Assembly (NCBI RefSeq): GCF_024721175.1
Contig: NZ_CP099399.1
Coordinates: forward strand, 3,304,001 to 3,368,000
Length of the DNA: 64,000 nt
Source of the DNA: Rhizobium sp. Pop5
GTDB lineage: Bacteria > Pseudomonadota > Alphaproteobacteria > Rhizobiales > Rhizobiaceae
Reading direction: 5' to 3'
Position 1 is the first letter of the stretch. Every line of letters begins with the position of its first letter. Below are positions 17,424-26,335 of this stretch, in pieces. The notes under the pieces are model-generated. The model worked only from the letters and a program-made list of their open reading frames with translations. It was not told the DNA's origin and made no database searches. A program made the position numbers and the translations under genes.

Positions 17424-19159
17424 ATGGGCCGCCTGCATATCGGGACGATCTCCGTCATATCAGCGCTGTCGCTGAGCCTGACCACGGCCTTCGCCGCATC
17501 GCCGGCGCCTGTCGAAGCCGAGCACGGCATGGTCGTCACCGCCCAGCATCTGGCGACCGATGTCGGCGTCGAGGTGCTGAAAAGCGGCGGCAATGCGGTC
17601 GATGCTGCGGTCGCCGTCGGTTATGCGCTGGCTGTCGTCTATCCTTCGGCCGGCAATCTCGGCGGCGGCGGCTTCATGACCATCCGCCTGAAGGACGGCA
17701 CGAAGACCTTCCTCGATTTCCGCGAACGCGCGCCGCTCGCCGCAACGAAAACCATGTATCTCGATGCCAAGGGCGATATCGTGCCGCGCGCCAGCCTCGA
17801 CGGTTATCTTGCCGTCGGCGTTCCCGGCTCCGTCATGGGATTGGAGACGGCGCGCGAGAAATACGGCACCCGACCCCGTGAGGATCTGATCGCCCCGGCG
17901 CTCCGCTTCGCTAGGGAAGGTTTCACGCTGGAACAGGGCGACTCCGCTGGTTTCGCCGGCAATGCCAAACGCCTCGCCAGGGATGAAGAAGCGGCGAAGA
18001 TCTTCCTGAAACCGGATGGCAAGCCCTATGCCTCGGGCGAAAAACTCCAGCAGCCGGATCTCGCGGCGGTGCTCTCGGCCATCTCTGAAAAAGGCCCCGA
18101 CGCCTTCTACAAGGCCGCACCCGCCGAGGCGATCGTCAAGGCAAGCCAGGCCAAGGGCGGCGTCCTTGCCAAGGAGGATTTCGAGCAATATGCCGTGCGC
18201 GAACTGAAGCCGATCGAGTGCAATTACCGCGGCTACGACATCATCTCGTCGCCGCCCCCTCCTCCGGCGGCGTCATCATCTGCGAGATATTGAACGTTCT
18301 TGAGGGATACCCGCTCTCCTATCTCGGCTACGGCTCGGCCGAAACGGTCCACGTCATGGTTGAGGCGATGCGTTACGCCTATGTCGACCGCAATGCTGCC
18401 CTCGGCGATCCTGATTTCGTCGAGAACCCCGTCGAAAAGCTGCTGGACAAGAGCTATGCCAAGGAGATCGCCGCAAAGATCGATCCCTACAAGGCCGGGA
18501 CCTCGGCGAACCTGAAACCGCTCGGTGGTAAGGAAAGCACCGAGACGACGCATTATTCGATCATAGACGATCAGGGCAATGCCGTTGCCGTCACCTATAC
18601 GCTGAACGGTTCCTTCGGCGCGGCCGTCGTGGCGCCGGGCACCGGCGTCCTTCTCAACAACGAGATGGACGATTTCACCTCGAAGCCCGGCGTGCCGAAC
18701 CTCTACGGCCTTGTGCAGGGAGAGGCGAACGCCATCGCGCCTAAGAAAACGCCGCTCTCCTCGATGAGCCCGACGATCGTCACCCACGATGGCAAACCCT
18801 TCATGGTGATCGGCAGCCCCGGCGGCTCGCGCATCATCACCATCACGCTGGAAGCGATCCTCAACGTCGTCGATTTCGGCATGGATATCAGCCAGGCGGT
18901 CAACGCCCCGCGTTTCCATCATCAATGGCAGCCCGACAAGATCTATCTCGAGCCTTATGCGCTTTCGCCGGATACCGAAAAGACGCTTGCCGCCATGGGC
19001 TACAGCTTCGATGGCGGCAATGACGGGCCGGTCTGGGGGCAGGCCGCCGGTATCCTCGTCGGCGGCAAGAGCCTTGCCGCCATCGCAAAAGGCGGCGGCG
19101 CACGGTATAACGGCGCCATGGACAGCCGTGCGGCGGAAGGATCGGCCAACGGCTATTGA
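17424..19159 (+). pseudogene. ggt: Gamma-glutamyltransferase, broken by a one-base frameshift
   Basis: Periplasmic glutathione hydrolase/gamma-glutamyltransferase. The ATG at 17424 follows AGGAGGGG; a signal peptide ends near AFAASPAP. The large-subunit half is in one frame to about 18260 (AVYPSAGNLGGGGFMTIRLK), and the rest is in a second frame with the catalytic Thr in TTHYSIIDD and the motifs LLNNEMDDF, PLSSMSPTI and GSPGGSRII. The break lies in CCGCCCCCTCCTCC: adding one C to the run at 18255-18259 restores the family motif PPPSSGG. Everything else is intact, so this is a recent mutation, slippage or a sequencing error. If real, the frame-0 product ends at 18293 before the catalytic threonine, so no active enzyme is made. 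Confidence 0.88.
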
Positions 19160-19271
19160 CCAGCCGATGACGAGCGTAAGACCATTCGTGTCACGGTGAC
19201 AAAGTCACCGTTCACAAACGGCTTGCCTCGCCCTATGCATGATCGAATTCCGCAAGCAGGACGATTCCCGA

Positions 19272-20246
19272 ATGGCCAGCATTGAAATGATCGTTGCCGC
19301 CCGCGCCCGCCTGCGCGGTCATGCCAGACGTACGCCGCTTCTCTCCTCCCCCTTCCTGAACGAGATCGCCGGCCGGCGCCTGTTCGTGAAGGCGGAATGC
19401 CTGCAGCATTCCGGCTCGTTCAAGTTCCGCGGCGGCTGGTCTGCCGTCTCCGGTCTCGATCCGGCCATACGCGCAAGAGGCGTCATCGCCTTCTCCTCCG
19501 GCAATCATGCGCAGGGCGTCGCGCTTGCCGCCAAGCTGCACGGCGTGCCCTCCGTCATCATCATGCCGAGCGATGCGCCGAAGCTTAAGATCGCCAACAC
19601 CCGCGCGTTCGGCGCCGAAGTGGTGCTCTTTGATCGCGCCAACGAGGATCGCGACGAAATCGGCGCGAGGCTTTCGGCAGAACGCGGCCTGACGCTGATC
19701 AAGCCGTTCGACGAGCCGCTCGTCATTGCCGGCCAGGGCACGACCGGCCTCGAAATCTCCGAACAGGCCGAAGACGAAGGCATCACATCAGCTGAAGTCC
19801 TCGCTCCCTGCGGCGGCGGCGGATTGACCTCCGGCATCGCGCTCGCCCTTGAAGCCAGCGCCCCAGGCTTTCGCGTCCGTCCCTGCGAACCCGAGAATTT
19901 CGACGACGCCACCCGCTCGCTCGCCTCTGGCAGGATCGAGCGCAACGCCTCGATATCGGGCTCGATCTGCGACGCGATCCTCACGCCGCAGCCTGGTAAT
20001 ATCACCTTCCCGATCTTGAAGCGCCTTGCCGGCCCCGGTATCGTCGTCACCGATGAAGAGGCACTGCGCGCCATGGCACTCGCCTTCTCGCGGTTGAAGA
20101 TCGTCGTCGAGCCCGGCGGCGCCGTGGCGCTCGCCGCCGCGCTTTTTCACGGCGAGGCATTGGAAAGCGAAACCGTCGTCGCCGTCACCTCGGGTGGCAA
20201 TGTCGACTCCGATATCTTCGCCATGGCGTTGGAACGCTTCGGCTGA
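19272..20246 (+). CDS. Threonine/serine dehydratase-like PLP enzyme
   Basis: 324-residue fold-type II PLP enzyme. The Schiff-base lysine is in SGSFKFRGGW (about residue 48), the Asn loop is in FSSGNHAQGVALAAKL, and the phosphate-binding glycine loop is APCGGGGLTSGI (about 175-186). These match threonine dehydratase (catabolic, IlvA/TdcB-like without the regulatory ACT domain) and serine racemase; the sequence does not separate them. The start at 19272 has AGGA ten bases upstream; the frame open from 19239 is an alternative. It follows ggt with a 112-base gap. Confidence 0.85.
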   Translation: MASIEMIVAARARLRGHARRTPLLSSPFLNEIAGRRLFVKAECLQHSGSFKFRGGWSAVSGLDPAIRARGVIAFSSGNHAQGVALAAKLHGVPSVIIMPSDAPKLKIANTRAFGAEVVLFDRANEDRDEIGARLSAERGLTLIKPFDEPLVIAGQGTTGLEISEQAEDEGITSAEVLAPCGGGGLTSGIALALEASAPGFRVRPCEPENFDDATRSLASGRIERNASISGSICDAILTPQPGNITFPILKRLAGPGIVVTDEEALRAMALAFSRLKIVVEPGGAVALAAALFHGEALESETVVAVTSGGNVDSDIFAMALERFG

Positions 20247-20264
20247 AATGGACCGGCGGCTTGG

Positions 20265-21062
20265 TCAGGCCGCCTTGTAACGTTGCGCCGGCGCGGTACG
20301 TGAAAGGTTCGGCATCAATGCCTGGCGCGCCTGTTCATAGGCGGCCAGCAGACCGGCATCCTCGAGTGCGGGGATCGTCGCGAATTCGCCCTGCTTGAGG
20401 CCTGCGAGCGAGGCATCGACCATATCTTCCGCCGACATCACGATCTCATCAGGCAGGTGCTCGACAGGCGTGCCGGCGATGCCCCAGAACTCAGTCGCGG
20501 TGGCGCCCGGCAGAACCGCCTGGATACGGATGTTCTTTTCTGCCAGTTCATGCTTCAGCGACTGACTGAAGGCAAGCACGAAGGCTTTCGTACCGCCATA
20601 GACGCCGTTCAATAGTTCCGGCGCGATCGCGACGACCGAAGCGATGTTGATGATCGTACCGCCGCCGCGCGAGACGAAACCGGGAACGGCGGCATAGGTC
20701 AGCCGCATCAGCGCCGTCACGTTGAGCTCGATCATCTCCTGCATCTTGTCGACATCGGCAGAAAGCAGCGGCGCCGTTCCCCCGAAGCCGGCATTGTTGA
20801 CGAGAAGGGTGATGCTCTTGTCTTCTTTCAGCACGCGCTCGACGCGGGCTAAGTCCGCCTTGCTGCCGAGATCGGCGACGAGGGTCTCGACCATCCTGCC
20901 GGTCTCCGTCGTCAGCCGGCTTGCCAATGCCTTCAGCCGCTCTTCATTGCGGGCGACGATGATCAGATCGTAGCCCTGCTGCGCCAGCCGGTGGGCATAA
21001 ATCGCGCCGATGCCCGAGGATGCGCCGGTAACGAGCGCCGTACCCTTATATTCCTGTGTCAT
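20265..21062 (-). CDS. Short-chain dehydrogenase/reductase
   Basis: 265-residue classical SDR. Coenzyme motif ALVTGASSGIGAIYAHRL; NNAGFGG; catalytic Ser in INIASVVAI; Tyr and Lys in GVYGGTKAFVLAFSQSL (YxxxK); and LPGATATEF after the active site. All catalytic residues are present, in contrast to the SDR at 15660. The start at 21062 (MTQEYKG) fits the family; the open frame to 21152 runs into the promoter region. It is divergent from the GlxA-type AraC regulator at 21178, which is its likely regulator. The substrate is unknown. Confidence 0.88.
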   Translation of the reverse strand: MTQEYKGTALVTGASSGIGAIYAHRLAQQGYDLIIVARNEERLKALASRLTTETGRMVETLVADLGSKADLARVERVLKEDKSITLLVNNAGFGGTAPLLSADVDKMQEMIELNVTALMRLTYAAVPGFVSRGGGTIINIASVVAIAPELLNGVYGGTKAFVLAFSQSLKHELAEKNIRIQAVLPGATATEFWGIAGTPVEHLPDEIVMSAEDMVDASLAGLKQGEFATIPALEDAGLLAAYEQARQALMPNLSRTAPAQRYKAA

Positions 21063-21135
21063 GCTCGGTCTCTTTCGTTGCGCTGACCCATGCCTGCGCC
21101 TCCAGAGAACCATACGCCAGCTTGTCGGCGTCCTG

Positions 21136-21165
21136 AATGTCATATATACCACCTTTTAGGACATT
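21136..21165. promoter_or_regulatory. Possible operator between the SDR and AraC/GlxA genes
   Basis: AATGTC (21136-21141) and GACATT (21160-21165) form a perfect 6-bp inverted repeat with an 18-base AT-rich spacer containing CATATATACC. It sits in the 115-base divergent promoter region, just upstream of the GGAGG site of the regulator. A role in auto-regulation and SDR control is inferred. Confidence 0.35.
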
Positions 21166-21177
21166 GGAGGTTCAGCC

Positions 21178-22122
21178 ATGCAGCACATCGCTTTCCTGCT
21201 CTATCCCGGCTTTCAGATCATGAGCCTGGCCGCCGTCTCGGTCTTCGAGTTCACCAATCTCGAACTCGGCCGGAAGGCCTATGACATCACCTACATCTCC
21301 GAGGCCGGCGGCACACTGCGCACCTCGCTCGGAATGTCGGTCGAGACCGAACCTTTCGGCGATCCGGCCTTTGACACGCTGATCGTCGTCGGCGCACCCG
21401 ACCTCGTCTTGCCGAAGCCTGGCGAAATCACCTTCATTCGCGCCGCACTGGGTGCCTCTCGCCGCGTCGCTTCGATCTGCACCGGCGCCTTCTTCCTCGC
21501 CGAAGCCGGCATTCTTGATGCTCGCCGCGCGACGACACATTGGTGCCTCGCCCGCGAGATGAAGGCGCGTTACCCGAAAATCAGGGTGGAGGAGGATCGC
21601 ATCTTCATCATCGACGGTTCGGTCTGGACATCCGCCGGCATGACCGCCGGGATCGACCTTGCGCTGGCGATGGTCGAGAAGGACCACGGCATCGAGGTCG
21701 CCCGCGCCATCGCACGCATGCTCGTCGTCTATCACCGCCGCGCCGGCGGTCAGTCGCAGTTTTCCGCGCTGCTGGAGCTCGAACCGAAATCGGACCGCAT
21801 TCAGAAGGCGCTGGATTTCGCGCGCAGCAATCTGAAATCCCAGCTTTCGGTGGAAGAGCTGGCGGAAGCCGCTCATCTCAGCCCCCGCCAGTTCAGCCGC
21901 GCCTTTCGCGCCGAAACCGGCCAGTCGCCGGCCAAGGCCGTCGAGAACTTAAGGCTCGAAGCCGCAAGGCTGATGATGGAGCAAGGCCGCCATCCGATCG
22001 ACGTGGTCGCCGACGAGACCGGCTTTGCCGATCGCGAACGCATGCGCCGCGCCTTCCTGCGCGTCTTCGGTCAGCCGCCCCAGGCGATCCGCCGCAACGC
22101 CCAGCTGGAACGGCAGATGTGA
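21178..22122 (+). CDS. GlxA-family AraC-type transcriptional regulator
   Basis: 314-residue regulator with an N-terminal DJ-1/PfpI (class I amidotransferase-like) domain (about 1-190) and a C-terminal AraC helix-turn-helix pair (about 215-310). The sensor domain shows ICTGAFFLAEAGILDARRAT with the nucleophile-elbow Cys, then THWCLA. The DNA-binding part contains LSVEELAEAAHLSPRQFSRA and DVVADETGFADRERMRRAFL. Relatives regulate amino-acid or amine catabolism. The ATG follows GGAGG by eight bases. It is divergent from the SDR gene at 20265-21062. Confidence 0.9.
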   Translation: MQHIAFLLYPGFQIMSLAAVSVFEFTNLELGRKAYDITYISEAGGTLRTSLGMSVETEPFGDPAFDTLIVVGAPDLVLPKPGEITFIRAALGASRRVASICTGAFFLAEAGILDARRATTHWCLAREMKARYPKIRVEEDRIFIIDGSVWTSAGMTAGIDLALAMVEKDHGIEVARAIARMLVVYHRRAGGQSQFSALLELEPKSDRIQKALDFARSNLKSQLSVEELAEAAHLSPRQFSRAFRAETGQSPAKAVENLRLEAARLMMEQGRHPIDVVADETGFADRERMRRAFLRVFGQPPQAIRRNAQLERQM

Positions 22123-22161
22123 GCACCCGGTCTGCGACGACCGCGTGCTTTTTGCTCGCTG

Positions 22162-22965
22162 CTACAGGTCAAGCGCCCGGCGGATCGCGATCTCGACCGG
22201 CGAATAGCCGCCGTCCTCCCGGTCGAGCCGAAGAGGTTCGGAAGGCGCAAGGCCGGGCTGCGCCATGAAACGCGGCTCTTTGCCGCGATGCATCTGCGCC
22301 GCATGGATGAGGAACGGATGGCAGAGATACACCGTGCCTGCCGAACCTGTCGCCAACGCCAGCGGCCGGTCCTCCCCCACATGTTCCAGCCAGAGGTGCG
22401 CCATTCCCGCCTCGCCCGCGGGTGCCAGGAGGCGTGCGATATCCTTGTGCGAGCCGACGCGAATGCGGGTCGGCGCGTCCTCCGGCCCGACATCCGAGAA
22501 CAGGAAGAGCATCAGGAGCGCCCGTCCGCGTGAGGTGACGTTTACCCGCCAGGCGGAAAAGTCCCGCTCCTCGTTCGGATCGGAATGCTCGCTTGGAAAG
22601 CTCAGATCGACATGCCAACCGGTGTCGCCTGGATCATCAGTGTGGGGAAAACGGACCGGAAAACTGCCGAGCCCATCGCGCGGCTCCCAGCGCCCGGCGC
22701 CGACGAGCTGGTCGAAAGCGGACTGCAGAACGGGCGTATTGACGGCCTTCTCGAACGGCCCGCCACCGTATCCGGCAAGCCGCACGACCGGCTCCGCCCA
22801 TGTGCTTGGATTGTCGGCATCGAAGGGAATGTCGCGCCACATGATGGCACGGGCTTCCTCGGCCAGCGCGCGAGGAAAAGCATCATCGATCCTGACGAAA
22901 CCATCCTCGATGAATTGCTCGATCTGCGCGGCGCTGAGCGCCGGCGGGTAAACAGCTGGTGTCAT
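22162..22965 (-). CDS. Phytanoyl-CoA dioxygenase (PhyH) family protein
   Basis: 267-residue non-heme Fe(II)/2-oxoglutarate-type oxygenase. The facial triad is visible as HxD (His118, Asp120 in GWHVDLSFP) and a distal His in the LCHPFLIHAAQ segment (His216); GYGGGP and VGSHKD are other family landmarks. It probably hydroxylates a small organic substrate; bacterial PhyH proteins vary widely. The start at 22965 (MTPAVYPP) is preferred over 23004 because the typical domain begins just after it. It follows LysR on the same strand after a 212-base spacer containing a small leader-like ORF. Confidence 0.83.
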   Translation of the reverse strand: MTPAVYPPALSAAQIEQFIEDGFVRIDDAFPRALAEEARAIMWRDIPFDADNPSTWAEPVVRLAGYGGGPFEKAVNTPVLQSAFDQLVGAGRWEPRDGLGSFPVRFPHTDDPGDTGWHVDLSFPSEHSDPNEERDFSAWRVNVTSRGRALLMLFLFSDVGPEDAPTRIRVGSHKDIARLLAPAGEAGMAHLWLEHVGEDRPLALATGSAGTVYLCHPFLIHAAQMHRGKEPRFMAQPGLAPSEPLRLDREDGGYSPVEIAIRRALDL

Positions 22966-23094
22966 GAAATATCTCTCTATCGCCAAACCTGCCGGCTCTT
23001 TCATTGGCCAGATGCAGGGTGCTTACAGCCAACGGCAGCGTACCAGCCGAAGGCTAGCAAGCGGCCGCATCTCCTGACGCCCGAAGGCGGAGCC

Positions 23095-23145
23095 TTAGAG
23101 GCTCAGGAAGAAGACCGTAGCGATATTGAGAGTCGTCATCGTCAT
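23095..23145 (-). other. Possible 16-codon leader ORF upstream of the PhyH gene
   Basis: An ATG at 23145 opens a 16-residue frame (MTMTTLNIATVFFLSL) that ends TAA at 23095. GAGCC/GGCTC hairpin arms flank the stop codon, and the downstream arm overlaps a second hairpin (CTCC...GGAG). That is the layout of a translational attenuator, but there is no clear ribosome-binding site and no run of one amino acid. Weakly supported. Confidence 0.2.
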
Positions 23146-23177
23146 GGCAACAAAGCTACAGCCGCGTGCCTGAGGGG

Positions 23178-24089
23178 TCAATGCTGGGATATCAGGCCAT
23201 TACTCCCAGGCAGGGCGGCACGCACCGACTGTTGCACGAGCTCGGCAAGCCGCGCCGCGGCTGGTTGCAGTTCGGCTTCGGCCCGGTGCAGGACCAGCCC
23301 GAGCTTCGGCAAAGCAGGCAGACCGATGGCCTCGGGCTGAAGCGTCCGGACCTTTGCCGGCAAACCGACCGGCGTACGGATGGTCACACCGAGGCCGGCC
23401 GCCGTCGCGGCCCAGAGGCCACCGAGACTGGGGCTGACAAAGGCGAGCCGCCAGGAAATGCCGGCCTCGTCGAGCGCCCGAGTGGCCGCATTGCGCAGCA
23501 GGCACGGCGCCTCCAGCGAGGCGAGCGGCATTGGCTCGCCGCTCGCGGCACGCCAGCCCGGCTGCCCCTCTGCTGGGCCGATCCAGCACATCGGCACCTC
23601 GCCGATCGCCTCACAATGTGCCGTCAGCGTTCCATCGCTCCAGGCGAGCGCCAGATCGAGCTTGCCCGAGGTGACGCGATCGAGCAGTTCGGCATTGCGC
23701 ACGACTCGGGCCTCGATGCGCACCTTCGGATGGGCGCGCGCGAAACGCCCGAGCACGTCAGGCAGCAGGTTCTCGCCGAAATCCTCCTGCAGACCGAGCC
23801 GCACCCAGCCCTCCAGCTCGACACTGTGAACGGCCGCCGCCGCTTCGTCGTTGAGATCCAGCAACCGTCTGGCATAGCCAAGCATCGTCTCGCCGGCATC
23901 GGTCAGCGCCAGCCCACGCCCCGACTTGCGGAAGATCGGCGTACCCGCCTGCTCCTCCAGCTTCTTCAACTGTGCGCTGACGGCCGAAGTCGACCGCCCG
24001 AGCTTTTCCGCCGCCTTGGCGAAATTGCCGAGTTCGATACCTGTCGAAAAGGTTCGAAGCACATCGAGATCGAAGATTGTCCGTCGCAT
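23178..24089 (-). CDS. LysR-family transcriptional regulator
   Basis: 303-residue LTTR. The N-terminal winged helix-turn-helix reads DLDVLRTFSTGIELGNFAKA, AEKLGRSTSAVSAQLKKLEE and FRKSGRGLALTDAGETML. The remainder (about 92-295) is the periplasmic-binding-protein-like effector domain. It is divergent from the tautomerase-cupin-DUF4865 operon, with 117 bases between, and is its obvious candidate regulator. The ATG at 24089 has AGGA upstream. The effector is unknown. Confidence 0.92.
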   Translation of the reverse strand: MRRTIFDLDVLRTFSTGIELGNFAKAAEKLGRSTSAVSAQLKKLEEQAGTPIFRKSGRGLALTDAGETMLGYARRLLDLNDEAAAAVHSVELEGWVRLGLQEDFGENLLPDVLGRFARAHPKVRIEARVVRNAELLDRVTSGKLDLALAWSDGTLTAHCEAIGEVPMCWIGPAEGQPGWRAASGEPMPLASLEAPCLLRNAATRALDEAGISWRLAFVSPSLGGLWAATAAGLGVTIRTPVGLPAKVRTLQPEAIGLPALPKLGLVLHRAEAELQPAAARLAELVQQSVRAALPGSNGLISQH

Positions 24090-24099
24090 CGGATAGTCC

Positions 24100-24135
24100 T
24101 GATTTTTGGGATCATTGATTCAAAAAATTCTGATT
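24100..24135. promoter_or_regulatory. Possible LysR-type binding region
   Basis: Three TGATT repeats start at 24100, 24116 and 24131, spaced 16 and 15 bases, i.e. about one and a half helical turns, in the AT-rich divergent region between the LysR gene and the tautomerase operon. LysR proteins usually bind several phased sites there. No exact T-N11-A dyad was singled out. Confidence 0.3.
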
Positions 24136-24206
24136 TTCAGCATTATCGTGCTGTGCGATGGTTTCGTTGTCAAGGCCGGGGACCGGCCAGAACCATGGAG
24201 AACCCG

Positions 24207-24626
24207 ATGCCCTTCGTTCGCATTTCTCTTCGTAAAGGCAAGTCGCCGGACTACCTCACAGCGCTCGCCGACAATATCCAGCGCGCCCTGGTCGAGACTT
24301 TCGACGTGCCCGAAAACGACCGCTTCCAGGCCATCCACCAGCACGACGAGAATGAGCTGATCTTCGACCGCAGCTATCTCGCAGGTCCGCGCTCGAGCGA
24401 TTTCGTCTACATCTCGATCACGATCGGCAGGCCCCGCACGGCCGAGATGAAGGCAGCGCTCTACCGGCGGCTCGCCGATCTTCTGGCTGTTTCGCCCGGC
24501 CTCCGGCCTGAGGACATCATGATCGTCATCAGCACGAGCTCGCCTGATGACTGGTCCTTCGGCAACGGCATCGCCCAGATGACCGATCCGGACTGGCGAC
24601 TACAGGTGGCCGGAGGCCGGCAATGA
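24207..24626 (+). CDS. Tautomerase-superfamily protein
   Basis: 139-residue protein beginning MPFVRISLRKGKSPDYLTAL. Removal of Met would expose Pro1, the catalytic base of the tautomerase (4-oxalocrotonate tautomerase/MIF) superfamily. GGAG at 24197-24200 is well placed for the ATG at 24207, whereas the upstream ATG at 24195 would bury the proline; 24207 is therefore chosen. Other landmarks: DRFQAIHQHDENELIFD and FVYISITI. It is the first gene of a three-gene operon in which each junction overlaps by four bases. Confidence 0.85.
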   Translation: MPFVRISLRKGKSPDYLTALADNIQRALVETFDVPENDRFQAIHQHDENELIFDRSYLAGPRSSDFVYISITIGRPRTAEMKAALYRRLADLLAVSPGLRPEDIMIVISTSSPDDWSFGNGIAQMTDPDWRLQVAGGRQ

Positions 24627-25024
24627 ACGCTTCGAACCCGAAAACGATGACCGTGAGCCGTCCCGGCAAGGTGGTCCGCTCGCCGGAGGGCGTGGCAACC
24701 GCACCTTTCTGGGTGGAGATGCTGCTCGAAGGCGCCGACGGCGAGAACACCGCGATGCGCGCCACGCTCGATCCCGGCACCATCACCCGCTGGCACACCC
24801 ATCCCAGAGGGCAATTGCTCTATGTGCTTTCGGGACAGGGCCTGGCGCAGAACGAGGGCGGCCCGGTCGAAGAACTGCGCGCCGGCGATGCGGTCTGGTT
24901 TGCGCCCGGCGAACGCCATTGGCATGGCGCTGCCGATGACAGCCCCTTCAGCTATATCAGTATCCAGCCGGCGGAAAACGGCAGCTTTGTCGAATGGCTC
25001 GATCCAGTGGAGGCTCAGCCATGA
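24623..25024 (+). CDS. Cupin-domain protein
   Basis: 133-residue single cupin. The metal-binding motifs are visible: the first motif around RWHTHPRGQLLYVLSG (two His and the Glu position replaced by Gln) and the second motif GDAVWFAPGERHWHGA. A (de)carboxylase, isomerase or sensor role is possible; cupins are too diverse to decide. It is translationally coupled to the tautomerase upstream (ATGA) and to the DUF4865 gene downstream (ATGA), so the three products probably act on the same compound. Confidence 0.87.
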   Translation: MNASNPKTMTVSRPGKVVRSPEGVATAPFWVEMLLEGADGENTAMRATLDPGTITRWHTHPRGQLLYVLSGQGLAQNEGGPVEELRAGDAVWFAPGERHWHGAADDSPFSYISIQPAENGSFVEWLDPVEAQP

Positions 25025-25572
25025 TCGCCATGCAATACAGCTTTACCCTGCCGGCCGATTACGACATGTCGATCATAGACCGCCGCATCCGCGATAAGGG
25101 GCCGCTCCTCGACGGCTTCCCCAATCTCGGTTTCAAAGCCTATCTCAGCGCCCGGAGGGGCGAGTTCGGCAGCCGCGACAATCTCTATGCGCCCTTCTAC
25201 CTCTGGCAGAAGCCGGAGGGGGCAAGCGATTTCCTCTGCAGCCCGGGCTTCGAAGCGCTCACCAGTGCCTTCGGCCGGCCGCAAGTGAAGACCTGGATTG
25301 TCTGGGAGGCGCAATTCTCGCCCGATATCGGCGCCGCCGCGTTCGCGACCCGCAATATCCTGCAGACGGAACCCCACGCACCGCTTGCCGATCTCCGGCG
25401 AGCCGAAAGCGCAGAGGCCGAAGCCGATGTGGCGGCGGGCGCGCTCGCCTCCGTCTCCGGCTTCGAGCCGACAACATGGACCCGCGTACGTTTCAGCTTA
25501 TGGCGGGAACCTCGCGAGATCGGCGAACACACACAGGCCTATCGCGTCGGCCATATGTCCTTGGCCCGATGA
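25021..25572 (+). CDS. DUF4865 family protein
   Basis: 183-residue protein beginning MIAMQYSFTLPADYDMSIID and containing GAFYLWQ-like NLYAPFYLWQKPEGASDFL. I recognise the DUF4865 family, which commonly occurs with LysR, tautomerase and cupin genes as here; no reaction is established. The start at 25021 overlaps the cupin stop by four bases; the frame open from 24994 is internal to the cupin. It is convergent with the LysE gene, only two bases apart. Confidence 0.78.
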   Translation: MIAMQYSFTLPADYDMSIIDRRIRDKGPLLDGFPNLGFKAYLSARRGEFGSRDNLYAPFYLWQKPEGASDFLCSPGFEALTSAFGRPQVKTWIVWEAQFSPDIGAAAFATRNILQTEPHAPLADLRRAESAEAEADVAAGALASVSGFEPTTWTRVRFSLWREPREIGEHTQAYRVGHMSLAR

Positions 25573-25574
25573 GT

Positions 25575-26210
25575 TCAGGCGGTAGCCCGGCGATAAAAGG
25601 CAAGCGATCCCGCAAGGGCGAGCAGCGCCCCGCCGCAGGCACGCTCCAGCCACATGGCGCCTGACGTCTTCAGGAAGCGCACGGCCTGCGAACCGAAGAA
25701 GGCGTAGCCGAACATGATGATGAAATCGAGTGCGGCAAAGACGAGCGCGAGCACCGCATATTGCCCTGCCTGCGGCTGGGTTGGATCGATGAACTGCGGC
25801 AGGAAGGCCGAGAAGAACAGATAGCCCTTCGGGTTGGTCGCCGCGACCATGAAGCTCTTCAGCCCGATCGAAAAGGTCGATCTCGCACCCGCCGATGCGC
25901 CAGCGTTCAGCGCCGCATCGATCGTGCCTTTCGAGCGTAGCAGCATGATGCCGAGGAAGGCGAGATAGGCGGCGCCCGCCCATTTCAGCATCGAGAACCA
26001 GAATTCCGATGCCGCAAGCAGCGCCCCGAGCCCGATCGCCACGGCGCCGATCAAAACGAAATCGGAAAGCACCGCGCCAACCATGCCGGCGACCGCCCTG
26101 CGCAGGCCATGCCGCGAACCGTTGGTCAGCGCCAGCAGAACCGTCGGTCCCGGCGTGGCGATGCCGACGAAGGAAACGGCTGCAAAAGCCAGAAGCGTGA
26201 CGATATCCAT
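25575..26210 (-). CDS. LysE/RhtB-family amino-acid exporter
   Basis: 211-residue inner-membrane protein with about six hydrophobic segments. It starts MDIVTLLAFAAVSFVGIATP with the family motif GIATPGPTVLLALTNGSRHG and contains FMVAATNPKGYLFFSAFLPQFID, both diagnostic of the LysE/RhtB family, which exports amino acids such as homoserine and threonine. The start at 26210 is preferred over 26246 because it begins directly at the first membrane helix. The substrate is not predictable. Confidence 0.9.
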   Translation of the reverse strand: MDIVTLLAFAAVSFVGIATPGPTVLLALTNGSRHGLRRAVAGMVGAVLSDFVLIGAVAIGLGALLAASEFWFSMLKWAGAAYLAFLGIMLLRSKGTIDAALNAGASAGARSTFSIGLKSFMVAATNPKGYLFFSAFLPQFIDPTQPQAGQYAVLALVFAALDFIIMFGYAFFGSQAVRFLKTSGAMWLERACGGALLALAGSLAFYRRATA

Positions 26211-26283
26211 GATGACCCCTCCGAACCCAGGAATCGAAACTTGCACACGCCGCGATCCTTGGCAATGCCTCGTCTCATGAACG

Positions 26284-26317
26284 AAAAAGCCCGCCGCCTC
26301 TTCAGGCAGCGGGCTTT
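26284..26317 (-). terminator. Rho-independent terminator of pyk
   Basis: Read on the minus strand, AAAGCCCGC and GCGGGCTTTTT arms enclose a GC-rich stem with a short loop, ending in TTTTT. It lies 19 bases after the pyk stop codon at 26336. The LysE gene starts 74 bases further on. Confidence 0.85.
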
Positions 26318-26335
26318 CGAAGGGAAGCGATCGGA

